From Hydrogenoanaerobacterium saccharovorans (GTDB lineage: Bacteria > Bacillota > Clostridia > Oscillospirales > Ruminococcaceae): a stretch of 64,000 nucleotides of DNA. The notes beneath the pieces are model-generated. The model worked only from the letters and a program-made list of their open reading frames with translations, was not told the origin of the DNA and searched no databases. The stretch is from assembly GCF_003814745.1 (NCBI RefSeq), contig NZ_RKRD01000001.1:1116001-1180000 (forward strand), in the 5' to 3' direction. The position numbers were made by a program, and so were the translations under genes. Positions 39,750-48,204 of the stretch are shown piece after piece. Within the stretch, counting starts at the first letter, position 1. Every line of letters begins with the position of its first letter.

Positions 39750-39758
39750 ATTATAACA
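39750..39758 (-). promoter_or_regulatory. Extended -10 promoter of the 18-aa peptide unit
   Basis: The minus strand has TATAAT at 39755-39750 preceded by TGT, an extended -10. A weak -35 (TTAATT) lies 16 nt upstream. The ribosome site follows 28 nt downstream. Confidence 0.6.
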
Positions 39759-39933
39759 TAATTTAAACACAAATTAACCAAGCAATTGTTGGTTACAAAA
39801 TATCAAATATTTTTTAGTTTTGATAAGAAAAACCCCACAAAGTTTTAATTAGTATGTATTCGATATAATCACCTAACCGCTTTCGCAATGACAAATTTAA
39901 AGTCATAGGCATAGCATGGAATGAGGTGATACT

Positions 39934-40146
39934 ATGTTAAACTGGAGATCTATAATATCTATATTGATTACAATTGGTATTTTGATTTGTGCAATCATAG
40001 GAACAGTGTATATTGCACAAATAAGTACCGATGTTGCAGAAATAAATCAAAAGCTTACTACAGTCAGTGAGGATCTAGGTGAAGTAAAAACTACAAATGC
40101 GCACATGGATGAAATACTCACTGCCGTCTTTATCCCTGGTGGTTAG
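39934..40146 (+). CDS. Small membrane-anchored coiled-coil protein
   Basis: The 70-residue product has an N-terminal membrane helix (IISILITIGILICAIIGTVYIA) and a short coiled coil (ISTDVAEINQKLTTVSEDLGEVKT). GAGGTGATACT precedes the ATG. It stands alone between the peptide unit and metQ. No family recognised; the plan resembles small phage or envelope proteins. Confidence 0.55.
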   Translation: MLNWRSIISILITIGILICAIIGTVYIAQISTDVAEINQKLTTVSEDLGEVKTTNAHMDEILTAVFIPGG

Positions 40147-40173
40147 GGATTAAGTACCATAGAAGGACTAAAA

Positions 40174-40203
40174 AAGGCGAAGCATTTATGCTTCGCCTTT
40201 TTT
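40174..40203. terminator. Bidirectional terminator
   Basis: AAGGCGAAGC (40174-40183) pairs with GCTTCGCCTT (40190-40199), with T runs on both strands. It serves the small membrane gene on the left and metQ on the right. Confidence 0.9.
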
Positions 40204-40217
40204 GTATGGGCATTTAC

Positions 40218-41087
40218 TTAAAACATGGGTACAACAGCACCCTTATATGTGTTATTAATAAAGTTTTTCACCTCATCGCTTTTCAGCGCTGCAACCAATG
40301 CTTTCAAATCTTCGCGGTTCTCATCTCCTGCGCGAATTGCAATGATGTTTGCAAAGTTGGTTGCTGCAAGCGAATCCTTATCCTCAGATGTCAAAGCATC
40401 GGTAGAGACATTAAATCCGGCTTGAATTGCATAGTTGCCGTTGATAACAGCCAGGTCAACGTCTGGCAGAGAACGGGCAAGCTGTGCTGCCTCAATCTCC
40501 ACAATTTTGAGTTTTTTGGTATTCTCGGTAATATCCTTTACGGTTGCCTCCAACCCCGCATCGGGTTTTAGCTTAATCAGCCCTTGCTTTTCAAGCAGAA
40601 GCAAAGCTCTGGCTTCGTTAGTAGTATCGTTGGGCACTGCAATTTGTGCGCCATCTTTTAAATCTGCAATGGTTTTTGTTTTGCCTGCGTAAATCCCGAA
40701 TGGTTCGTAATGAATCGCTGCAATCGATACCAAATCGGTTTTATTTTTAACATTAAAATCATCTAAATACGGCTTATGCTGAAAGTAATTTGCGTCTAAA
40801 TCGCTGCTTTGTAAAGCAAGGTTGGGCTGAATGTAATCGGTAAATTCGGTAACTTCCAGTTCGTAGCCTTGTTTTGCAAGAACTTCTTTAGCCACCTTTA
40901 AAATTTCTCCGTGAGGTGTTGGTGATGCACCAATCACAATTTTACCTTTGCTTTGCGTAGATTCAGTGCCGGAAGCTGCCTCGGATGAGGTAACAGCAGA
41001 AGAAGAACTCGACTGTTTTGCAGCACAGCCTGCAAACAATGTGAGGATTAATGCCGCAGTTAATGTAAGTGCTATTATTTTTTTCAT
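40218..41087 (-). CDS. metQ: Methionine ABC transporter binding lipoprotein
   Basis: The 289-residue protein starts at the ATG at 41087 with GGAGGTATATT before it; a longer frame lacks a ribosome site. The signal peptide ends at FAGCAAKQ (lipobox), then a Ser/Ala linker. The NlpA family is shown by KIVIGASPTPHGEILKVAKEVLAKQGYELEVTEFTDYIQPNLAL and DANYFQHKPYLDDFN. It binds methionine outside the membrane and delivers it to MetI/MetN. It is the last gene of metN-metI-metQ. Confidence 0.93.
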   Translation of the reverse strand: MKKIIALTLTAALILTLFAGCAAKQSSSSSAVTSSEAASGTESTQSKGKIVIGASPTPHGEILKVAKEVLAKQGYELEVTEFTDYIQPNLALQSSDLDANYFQHKPYLDDFNVKNKTDLVSIAAIHYEPFGIYAGKTKTIADLKDGAQIAVPNDTTNEARALLLLEKQGLIKLKPDAGLEATVKDITENTKKLKIVEIEAAQLARSLPDVDLAVINGNYAIQAGFNVSTDALTSEDKDSLAATNFANIIAIRAGDENREDLKALVAALKSDEVKNFINNTYKGAVVPMF

Positions 41088-41109
41088 ACAATATACCTCC
41101 AAAATGTAC

Positions 41110-41787
41110 TTATAATCGTTTATCGGTAGAGCGCGCAATTTTCATTCCAATCTCTTGGAATACTTGTACCAAAATTACAAGAAGTACAACGGTAACCAGC
41201 ATAATGTCAGTTTGATAACGATGGTAACCGTAGTTTATAGCAATTGTGCCCAATCCGCCGCCGCCCACAAAGCCTGCTAATGCAGAGTAGCTGAGTATGG
41301 TGGTGATGGCGATTGCGCCATTGATGACTAAAGCTGGTTTCGCTTCGGGGAGCATTACCTTGTAAATAATCTTGATGGGGGAAGCCCCCATAGATTGAGC
41401 AGCCTCAATGACACCGCGGTCAATTTCTTTGATAGACGATTCTACAAGCCGTGCAATAAACGGTGCAGAACCAATTACAAGGGGAACAATCGTTGCAGTT
41501 GAGCCGATTGTAGTACCTACAATTTTGCGAGTAAACGGAATTAATGCAACCAGCAAAATCAAGAAAGGTACTGAGCGTAGAATGTTGACAATAAAACCAA
41601 GTGTACGATTCAAGCCAACAGCAGGGCGGATACCGTCTTTATCGGTAATTACCAATAAAATACCTACGGGTAACCCGATGACATAAGCAAGCAAAGTAGA
41701 CACAAGAACCATATAAAGAGATTCTAAAAGGCCTTTGATTAGTAAATTGACAGTAGCCTGATCAAACATCTTCTTCAACCTCCTCAA
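41110..41787 (-). CDS. metI: Methionine ABC transporter permease
   Basis: The 225-residue membrane protein has about five helices and the BPD permease EAA loop (EIDRGVIEAAQSMGASPIKIIYKVMLPEAKPALV). The ending GIKIARSTDKRL-type tail is usual for MetI. It forms the channel and contacts MetN through the EAA loop. The start overlaps the metN end by 26 nt; the ATG nearest the ribosome site may be a few codons in (MFDQATVN at 41769). Confidence 0.92.
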   Translation of the reverse strand: MRRLKKMFDQATVNLLIKGLLESLYMVLVSTLLAYVIGLPVGILLVITDKDGIRPAVGLNRTLGFIVNILRSVPFLILLVALIPFTRKIVGTTIGSTATIVPLVIGSAPFIARLVESSIKEIDRGVIEAAQSMGASPIKIIYKVMLPEAKPALVINGAIAITTILSYSALAGFVGGGGLGTIAINYGYHRYQTDIMLVTVVLLVILVQVFQEIGMKIARSTDKRL

Positions 41788-42775
41788 CGGTCAGCTCTTT
41801 CGAGCGCAGATATGCAACCATTTTCTTTGCGGATTTTTCATCCTCAGGTAGCTGAACAACAATTTGTCCAAAAGCTTTGCCGTCAATGTTCTTGGTATCG
41901 GCAAACAAAATATTAACAGGTTCTTTACAATCAAGCACCATGTTTGCAATTACCGGTTCAAACGATGACCTGCCGTCAAATACAATGCGGCAGCAATGGG
42001 TGCCAAAGGTTTCAATGCGCTTACCTTCTGGGTAAACAAGGCGTTTTGCAGCCTGCGATTTGGGATTGGTGAAAATTTCTTCTACACTGCCCACTTCGGC
42101 AATTTGGCTTTGGTCTATAATAGCTACCCGCTGGCATATTTCCTCAATAACCGCCATCTCGTGGGTAATGATAACAACCGTAATGCCTAGCCGTTGGTTA
42201 ATATCCTTTAAAAGTGCCAAAATCGAACGGGTAGTGGTAGGGTCCAGCGCACTGGTAGCCTCATCGCACAACATTACTTTCGGGTTAGTTGCAAGTGCAC
42301 GAGCAATAGCAACACGCTGTTTCTGCCCGCCCGAAAGCTGCGACGGATAAGATTTTGCCTTGTCAGATAGCCCCACCATATCCAAAAGCTCGGTAGCTCT
42401 TTTAATGGCTTGCTCTTTCGGTACACCTGCAATCTCCATCGGAAAACAAATGTTGCCAATGGTTGTACGCTGCATGAGCAGGTTGAACTGCTGAAAAATC
42501 ATACCCATTGACTGCCGAATTTTACTTAATTCCTTATTGTTTAACTTCAATAAATCGTGCCCGTCAAAAACCACAGTGCCGCTGGTAGGCCTCTCCAACA
42601 GGTTGATACAGCGCACCAATGTACTTTTGCCTGCACCGCTCATGCCGATGATGCCGAAGATTTCTCCCTTATAAATATCAAGATTAATGTTTTCGAGTGC
42701 ATTTACCGTTAAATCTTTGCTCTTAAATGTTTTACCCATGCCTTGCAGCTGAATCAGAGCCTTGGTTTCACTCAT
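41762..42775 (-). CDS. metN: Methionine ABC transporter ATPase
   Basis: The 337-residue ATPase has Walker A GMSGAGKST (about 43-51), signature LSGGQKQR (about 144), Walker B VMLCDEATSALD and a C-terminal NIL domain (about 260-337, VANMVLDCKEPVNILFADTKN) that binds methionine and inhibits transport when the cell is replete. First gene of the operon. The 195-nt upstream region shows a TATAAT near 42938 (minus strand) but no S-box or T-box structure that I can see, so control of this operon is unclear. Confidence 0.95.
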   Translation of the reverse strand: MSETKALIQLQGMGKTFKSKDLTVNALENINLDIYKGEIFGIIGMSGAGKSTLVRCINLLERPTSGTVVFDGHDLLKLNNKELSKIRQSMGMIFQQFNLLMQRTTIGNICFPMEIAGVPKEQAIKRATELLDMVGLSDKAKSYPSQLSGGQKQRVAIARALATNPKVMLCDEATSALDPTTTRSILALLKDINQRLGITVVIITHEMAVIEEICQRVAIIDQSQIAEVGSVEEIFTNPKSQAAKRLVYPEGKRIETFGTHCCRIVFDGRSSFEPVIANMVLDCKEPVNILFADTKNIDGKAFGQIVVQLPEDEKSAKKMVAYLRSKELTVEEVEEDV

Positions 42776-42970
42776 AACCTCACCGCTTTCCTCATTCTTC
42801 GTCCACTGTAAATTCCATCAAGAATAGCACTATTTAAAAGATTTCGAATATATCGTCAAATCTTAATAAAACTAGTTTTTGCAACTATTGGTTTGCTGGA
42901 ATTCACAATTAAAAAAACACTATCCATTATAATAGCATATTTTTGGCTTACAGTATAGTTGAAAGAGAAA

Positions 42971-44050
42971 TTATTTTAAAATTGTTCCGCCTCCAATCAC
43001 AGTATCGCCACAATAAAACACAGCTGCTTGCCCAGGCGTAATTGCACGTTGCGGCGTTTGCAGCCGCACCAACACCTTTCCGTCATCTGCGGGAGAAATG
43101 TCAGCAAGCGTTTCTACTTGGTGATATCTTGTTTTTACCATAACCTGCATTCGTTCGTTCAGTTCCGGTAACGCAATCCAGTTAAGGTCACCTACATAAA
43201 ACTTATCTGAGAAAAGCTCCTCTTGTTCGCCGAGTGTTACGGTGTTGTGAACCGCATCTTTATCAACTACATAACGGGGCGAATCAAAACTGAGCGCCAA
43301 CCCTTTTCGCTGCCCGATTGTATAATGCACAATGCCTTTGTGCTTGCCTAAAACAGTACCTCTGCAATCGATAAAATTACCTTGTATTGCGGGTGTGCCC
43401 ATTACATTTGTAAGAAAATTGGCGTAGTCTCCGTCTTTCACAAAACAAATATCTTGGCTGTCCGGTTTGCGCGCATTCACCAAACCGCGTTGCTCTGCAA
43501 ATGTGCGCACTTCACTTTTCAGCATACCGCCAAGAGGGAAGAGTGTATGCCCTAATTCTTGCTGTGTTAGCATATACAGTACATAGGTCTGGTCTTTCGA
43601 TTGGTCGCGGGCTTTCTTAAGCAGCCAGCGGCCGCTGTTGGTATCGTATGTTACCTGTGCATAATGCCCTGTGGCAATGCAGTCTTTTTCTAACAGTATG
43701 GCACGTTGTAAAAGTTTGCTGAACTTAATGTAACGGTTACAGTCGATGCACGGGTTGGGTGTTTCTCCGCATACATAGCCCTGTACAAATCGTTCAATCA
43801 CGTCTTTTCGAAAATGCATGCCAAAATTGAACACATAGTGCCTAAAGCCCAATTTATAGGCAACACTTTTTGCGTCTTGTACGTCATCGAGTGAACAACA
43901 GGTTCTGGTGCGGTCGCTAATTCCTATGTCGGGGTTATCGTACAGCTTTAGTGTTGCGCCGCAAACATCATAGCCTTGTTCTTGCAGCAATGCAGCAGCC
44001 GCAGAGCTGTCAACACCTCCGCTCATAGCAACCATCACCTTTTTATGCAT
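42971..44050 (-). CDS. mnmA: tRNA-specific 2-thiouridylase MnmA
   Basis: The enzyme thiolates U34 of tRNA-Lys, -Glu and -Gln. The ATP pyrophosphatase loop SGGVDSS lies at residues 10-16. The catalytic cysteines are in CGETPNPCIDCNRYIKF (about 98-114) and DSQDICFV (about 195). The C-terminal beta-barrel ends in QRAITPGQAAVFYCGDTVIGGGTI. I use the ATG at 44050 (AGAGGGAT before it) over one at 44080 without a ribosome site. 359 aa is normal. Confidence 0.95.
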   Translation of the reverse strand: MHKKVMVAMSGGVDSSAAAALLQEQGYDVCGATLKLYDNPDIGISDRTRTCCSLDDVQDAKSVAYKLGFRHYVFNFGMHFRKDVIERFVQGYVCGETPNPCIDCNRYIKFSKLLQRAILLEKDCIATGHYAQVTYDTNSGRWLLKKARDQSKDQTYVLYMLTQQELGHTLFPLGGMLKSEVRTFAEQRGLVNARKPDSQDICFVKDGDYANFLTNVMGTPAIQGNFIDCRGTVLGKHKGIVHYTIGQRKGLALSFDSPRYVVDKDAVHNTVTLGEQEELFSDKFYVGDLNWIALPELNERMQVMVKTRYHQVETLADISPADDGKVLVRLQTPQRAITPGQAAVFYCGDTVIGGGTILK

Positions 44051-44201
44051 TTCTATATCCCTCTTTTTCCTATAATTCATATAAATTTAATATGAATTAT
44101 AAACTGCAACAAACGTCTTGTCAATATATTTCCAGAAAAATATTAATTTTTTTGAACATACTAATAACAAAAGTCAATCCGCATATTTCACAAAACGTTA
44201 A

Positions 44202-44230
44202 TTGACCAATTGTACAATGTGTGCTAAACT
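44202..44230 (+). promoter_or_regulatory. Promoter of the DEAD-box helicase gene
   Basis: TTGACC (44202-44207), a 17-nt spacer and TAAACT (44225-44230). The start of the transcript lies about 200 nt before the gene. Confidence 0.6.
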
Positions 44231-44236
44231 AAATAG

Positions 44237-44440
44237 GTTACAGTTACAAAATTCTCGTTTTTTCGTATATACTGGTTTGTTCAAGGTTTTCTTTGATTGG
44301 TTGCACCCGAATGGCTTAGGTGCACCGCACAAATCGGTATCGGGCAGGCGTTTTCGCCAAAGTAATGCATTTTGCCCTAAATCTGATGGAATGCGGATTG
44401 GTATTGGAACAAATACAATATCTTTGAAAAGAGGACATGA
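44237..44440 (+). promoter_or_regulatory. Long structured 5' leader of the DEAD-box helicase gene
   Basis: About 200 nt lie between the promoter and the ATG. A stem can form between TTGCACC (44300) and GGTGCAC (44319), and there are further pairings near GGGCAGGCG. Long leaders are common on cold-induced mRNAs, including RNA helicase genes; this is inference. Confidence 0.35.
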
Positions 44441-46231
44441 ATGAATCAAATACCCTTTAAACAGTTAAACCTAATGCCTGAAATCCAACGCGCTGTTGAC
44501 GCTATGGGCTTCGAAACGGCAACCGACATCCAATCACAGAGTATTCCGTTAATACAAAATGGCTACGACGTCATTGGCCGTTCGCAAACCGGTACTGGAA
44601 AAACAATTGCTTTCGGTATCCCTGCAATCGAAAAAATTGATACCCACGAGGCAAAACCGCATGTGCAGGTGCTTATTCTTTGCCCCACCCGTGAGTTGGC
44701 AATGCAAGCTTGCGATGAAATTAAAAAACTTGCTGAGTTTATGCCCGGCATTAAAACTGCCGATGTATACGGCGGTGCGCCCATGGATCGCCAGATTCTC
44801 AAGCTGAAACGTGCGAACATCGTAATTGGTACGCCCGGCCGAGTAATGGACCATATGCGCCGTAAAACCCTTAAACTCAATCACTTAAAAATGATTGTAT
44901 TGGATGAAGCGGACGAGATGCTATCGATGGGCTTCCGTGAAGACATTGAAACGATTTTGCAGGATACACCCGAAGACCGCCAGACGATCTTGTTTTCTGC
45001 TACGATGCCGCCTGCAATTATGGCTCTTACCAAGCTGTATCAAAAAGATCCGCAGCTTATTGAAATTGACAAAAAGCAGGTAACGGTTGAGAACATTGAA
45101 CAATATTTTTATGAAGTGCCTATGGGCAGAAAAATGGACGCCCTCAACCTGATAATAAAATACCACAACCCCAAGCTTGCTATGATATTCTGCAATACAA
45201 AGGCTATGGTAGATGATATTACAGAATTTTTAGAAAAACAGGGCTTTAACGCAGAGGGGCTTCACGGTGATATGAAGCAAAGCCAGCGTACAAAAGTAAT
45301 GGATTCGTTTAAATTCGGTAAAACCAGTATTTTGGTTGCTACCGATGTTGCTGCACGTGGCATCGACGTAAACGACATTGATTACGTCATCAACTACGAT
45401 ATTCCCCAAAACGCCGAGTATTATGTCCATCGTATCGGCAGAACGGGCAGAGCGGGCAAGAGCGGTGTTGCAATCACCCTTTGCAGCGGCAGACGTCAAG
45501 TAGACCAGCTTATGATTACTGCGCGCATGACAAAATCAAAAATTACCCGCAGCGAAATCCCCAATGCCCAAGAAATCCGTGCTAAAATTGATGAACAGAA
45601 CCTGGAGAGCGTAACGGAATTTATTACGAATACGCCCAAGCTTGTATTCAGCGATATGGTGGAGCGCCTCAATGAAAAAGGGTTTGCACCCGAGATTGTT
45701 GCTGCCGCTTTGATGGAAATGCATTTTGGCAGACAAGACTTGGAGCTGAAAGAGATTAAAGCGAACAAGCCCAAAGAGCGCACAGGCGGTGCACCGCTCA
45801 ACTATTCTAAAATTGTTTTAAATATCGGGCGTTCCAGCAGAGTAGCGCCGAACCATATAGTGGGTGCAATCACCGAGCGCACCAACCTTTCAGGCAAGGA
45901 CATCGGCAAGATAGAAATTTACGATGAACGCAGCATTGTGGGTATCCCTACCGATGATTTGGATTCTACAATCAGCGCCATGCAAAACAGTAAAATTTGC
46001 GGTAAACCTACCACCGCTGCAATTTACGAAACACGTGAGAAATCGGGTGGCTATCAGGGAAACCGCGGTGGAGCAAAACGGGATTCTTATCGTAAGGATG
46101 CGCCTAAAAAAGACGGATACAGAAAAGATTCTTTTAAAAAGGATTTTCATAAAAAAGACAGCGCAAAAAGCGAAGACCAAAAAGATTACCGCAGTTTGCC
46201 GAAAAAGCGTTTTCATAAAGAACGCGTATAA
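44441..46231 (+). CDS. DEAD-box RNA helicase, DeaD/CshA type
   Basis: The 596-residue protein unwinds RNA helices in ribosome assembly and mRNA decay, often cold-induced. Motifs: Q motif (ETATDIQSQSIPLI), I SQTGTGKT (about 48), II DEAD (about 153), III SAT (about 187), VI HRIGRTGR (about 330). A DbpA-like RNA-binding domain follows (about 445-520, YSKIVLNIGRSSRVAPNHIVGAITE). The C-terminal tail of about 60 residues is Lys/Asp-rich with repeats such as RKDSFKKDFHKKD, likely a disordered RNA-binding tail. AGAGGAC precedes the ATG. Confidence 0.93.
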   Translation: MNQIPFKQLNLMPEIQRAVDAMGFETATDIQSQSIPLIQNGYDVIGRSQTGTGKTIAFGIPAIEKIDTHEAKPHVQVLILCPTRELAMQACDEIKKLAEFMPGIKTADVYGGAPMDRQILKLKRANIVIGTPGRVMDHMRRKTLKLNHLKMIVLDEADEMLSMGFREDIETILQDTPEDRQTILFSATMPPAIMALTKLYQKDPQLIEIDKKQVTVENIEQYFYEVPMGRKMDALNLIIKYHNPKLAMIFCNTKAMVDDITEFLEKQGFNAEGLHGDMKQSQRTKVMDSFKFGKTSILVATDVAARGIDVNDIDYVINYDIPQNAEYYVHRIGRTGRAGKSGVAITLCSGRRQVDQLMITARMTKSKITRSEIPNAQEIRAKIDEQNLESVTEFITNTPKLVFSDMVERLNEKGFAPEIVAAALMEMHFGRQDLELKEIKANKPKERTGGAPLNYSKIVLNIGRSSRVAPNHIVGAITERTNLSGKDIGKIEIYDERSIVGIPTDDLDSTISAMQNSKICGKPTTAAIYETREKSGGYQGNRGGAKRDSYRKDAPKKDGYRKDSFKKDFHKKDSAKSEDQKDYRSLPKKRFHKERV

Positions 46232-46241
46232 ACAGCATGAA

Positions 46242-46275
46242 AAAACCCTATGTCTATTGAGTAGACATAGGGTTT
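46242..46275. terminator. Bidirectional terminator
   Basis: AACCCTATGTCTA and TAGACATAGGGTT form a perfect 13-bp stem with a 5-nt loop, A run before and T run after. It serves both the helicase gene and the convergent HD gene. Confidence 0.9.
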
Positions 46276-46277
46276 TG

Positions 46278-46883
46278 CTATTTGTTTCGAACGTTTGAGG
46301 TTCCATGCTCTCTTAAATAAGTTGCTTCAAGGTCAGATAAATGCAGTTTTACTGCGATGGGATATTTGTCGTACGCTTGGCTGATAGCAAACCCACCGCT
46401 TCTGGCAGTGTCATCAAATCCACCCATATGCCACCGTATTGCCATTGCTTCGCCGGTGTTGAGACGAAGAAAGCGTTCAATCAAAAACACGCTCTTCTCA
46501 CCATGACCATACGGAAAGATATCTTCTACCGAATAATAGGGCTGTTTTTCCCATTGTCCGGTTTTTTCATTTTTTACATTTCGAGTTGCAACTTTATAAA
46601 ATTGAGCTTTGCATAGGTCGTGCAGCAGGGCGCAAATAGCAAAGCTTTCAGCATTGTCTTCACCCTCTGTAAAGTGCTTTTCCATCATCACTTCATACAC
46701 GTTTATGCTGTGCTGCACCAAACCGCCCTCGCATGCGCAATGGAATTTGGTGCTGGCAGGTGCGGTAAAAAAATCTGTTTTTAGCAGCCACTCCAGCAAT
46801 TTATCGGCACCTTCACGCTTGATATACTGTTTGTAGTATGTAATGAATTTTTCTTTGTAATCAATGTTCTCTATGTTTTCCAT
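46278..46883 (-). CDS. HD-domain phosphohydrolase
   Basis: The 201-residue protein starts at the ATG 46883 (CGAGGTG before it). HD-domain features are CEGGLVQHSINVYEVM (His), CALLHDLCKAQFYKV (His-Asp) and AIRWHMGGFDD (distal His). Related proteins hydrolyse nucleotide or nucleic-acid phosphates; the substrate here is unknown. It resembles HD proteins that are single genes in clostridia. Confidence 0.8.
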   Translation of the reverse strand: MENIENIDYKEKFITYYKQYIKREGADKLLEWLLKTDFFTAPASTKFHCACEGGLVQHSINVYEVMMEKHFTEGEDNAESFAICALLHDLCKAQFYKVATRNVKNEKTGQWEKQPYYSVEDIFPYGHGEKSVFLIERFLRLNTGEAMAIRWHMGGFDDTARSGGFAISQAYDKYPIAVKLHLSDLEATYLREHGTSNVRNK

Positions 46884-46999
46884 TTGTACACCTCGTTTAT
46901 AAGATAACACTATTATATCATAAATACGAAGTATTTAGATATAATTGGCGATGTGCGGCTTTGCCGGTAGGCAAATTTCGCACCGCGTATAAGAATAAT

Positions 47000-47077
47000 T
47001 ATAATAACCGCACCTGAACGTGGGCAGCAGTTTTTTACACAATAAACTATAGTTTACAGTGCTCTGCGGTTATTATA
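47000..47077. repeat. 13-bp inverted repeat with inner palindrome
   Basis: TATAATAACCGCA (47000-47012) and TGCGGTTATTATA (47065-47077) are perfect inverted repeats, 52 nt apart. Between them is a 14-bp palindrome TAAACTATAGTTTA (47043-47056). It has no ORF. It could be a miniature insertion or a structured RNA between the divergent HD and sdpR genes. Confidence 0.5.
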
Positions 47078-47111
47078 ACACAAATGGCAGTAATTTCCTA
47101 CGGAATTTCTA

Positions 47112-47174
47112 TTGACAAAATTTCTCGCAAGTATTATTTTATATTTAGATGTTTACCTAATTAACTAAATATCT
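47112..47174 (+). promoter_or_regulatory. sdpRI promoter with candidate SdpR operator
   Basis: TTGACA (47112-47117), 17-nt spacer and TATTTT (47135-47140). Just downstream, AGATGTTTA (47147-47155) and TAAATATCT (47166-47174) form a dyad with 8 of 9 positions matching. The place at the transcription start suits autorepression by the ArsR-type product. Confidence 0.6.
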
Positions 47175-47198
47175 TACTATAAAAAAGGAGTTGATCGT

Positions 47199-47468
47199 TT
47201 GAATGATGTATGGGGTGCCATGTCCGACCCAACAAGGCGTAAAATATTAGCAATGCTGCGAAAAGGTAACATGACAGCAGGGGAGATTGCAGACAACTTT
47301 GATATGACAAAGCCGTCGATTAGCCATCATTTGAATATTCTGAAACAAGCAGAACTGGTGGATGCAGAGAAAAAGGGGCAGCAAATCGAGTATTCCATCA
47401 ACACCACAGTTTTACAAGATATTTTAAGCTATGTCGTCGGTTTAACCGATAAAGAGGAGAACGAGTAA
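47199..47468 (+). CDS. sdpR: ArsR-family repressor, SdpR-like
   Basis: The 89-residue winged-helix protein (DVWGAMSDPTRRKILAMLRKGNMTAGEIADNFDMTKPSISHHLNIL) lacks metal-binding cysteines and is close to Bacillus SdpR. It is directly followed by an sdpI-like gene, with a one-base overlap. In Bacillus, SdpR represses the pair and is taken to the membrane by SdpI when toxin binds. Start TTG with AAGGAG. Confidence 0.8.
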   Translation: MNDVWGAMSDPTRRKILAMLRKGNMTAGEIADNFDMTKPSISHHLNILKQAELVDAEKKGQQIEYSINTTVLQDILSYVVGLTDKEENE

Positions 47469-48130
47469 TGAATTATCAAAAAATAACAGTTCCCATTGCT
47501 ATAGTCAATTTAATTGCATTGATTTCGGTAACTCTGCGCCTGCCCGAACAAGTTCCAATCCATATTAATATCAACAATGTTGTAGACGGGTACGGCTCTC
47601 GTTGGTTTGTACCGCTGCTTGGGGCAATTCCGCTGTTACTGCTGCTTAGTATGGAGATTTATCACCGTTGCACCAAAAACAACAGCAATGTGCAAAAAAA
47701 TAAAAAAGCCGAAAACATCGTGCTTACTGCAATTGCACTGTTTTTTGTTGCTGTTTCGTGGGTACCCGTTGTTGTAGCAAAACAAATTATCAATCAGGCG
47801 GACCTGCATATGGAACTTATCATTGGGTTGCCCATGGGTGTGCTAATGATTATTCTCGGCAATTTCATGGGGGTTATCAAACAAAACCATTACCTTGGTG
47901 TGCGCACCAAATGGACGCTTTCAAACGAAGAGGTATGGCGTAAAACCCACCGAAAAGCCGCATATTGGTCGGTGCTTGCGGGCGTGATTATGGTTATTAG
48001 CGCACTAACATCCTATGTAGTGCACAATACGATTATATTCTTTGCGGGGCTGATTTTATCCGTTGCTCTTCTTGCAGTAGTTCCTATAATTTATTCTTAC
48101 GTTCTTTATAAAAGAATTAATAACAAATAG
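47468..48130 (+). CDS. sdpI: SdpI-family membrane protein
   Basis: The 220-residue protein has six predicted membrane helices. The N-terminal DUF1648 segment (LPEQVPIHININNVVDGYGSRW) and the later GNFMGVIKQNHYLGVRTKWTLSNEEVWRKTHRKAAYWSVLAG identify the SdpI family. In Bacillus it gives immunity to the SdpC peptide toxin. No sdpC or sdpAB gene is near, so this may defend against foreign toxins or serve another signal. Confidence 0.85.
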   Translation: MNYQKITVPIAIVNLIALISVTLRLPEQVPIHININNVVDGYGSRWFVPLLGAIPLLLLLSMEIYHRCTKNNSNVQKNKKAENIVLTAIALFFVAVSWVPVVVAKQIINQADLHMELIIGLPMGVLMIILGNFMGVIKQNHYLGVRTKWTLSNEEVWRKTHRKAAYWSVLAGVIMVISALTSYVVHNTIIFFAGLILSVALLAVVPIIYSYVLYKRINNK

Positions 48131-48165
48131 CATAAAAATGCTTAATCATCTAATAATCTAATCAC

Positions 48166-48193
48166 AAATTGCCGACTAATTAGCCGGCAATTT
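48166..48193 (+). terminator. Terminator after sdpI
   Basis: AAATTGCCG and CGGCAATTT form a 9-bp stem around a CTAATTAG core. The T tail is short. It could also serve the minus-strand pseudogene. Confidence 0.55.
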
Positions 48194-48204
48194 ATGATTT
48201 TAAA

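Larger units (their letters stand above)
39480..39933. other. 454-nt gap holding a minus-strand mini transcription unit
   Basis: No long gene lies here. On the minus strand a promoter, ribosome site, 18-codon ORF and terminator follow one another between 39755 and 39584 (separate entries). The rest (39480-39580 and 39760-39925) is AT-rich with nothing recognisable. Confidence 0.6.

Noticed and set aside
39566..39766. 66-codon plus-strand ORF
   Set aside because: It lacks a ribosome site and lies opposite a unit with promoter, ribosome site and terminator on the minus strand.
42776..42970. S-box (SAM-I) riboswitch before metN
   Set aside because: The region lacks the conserved S-box helices and the terminator that such leaders carry.
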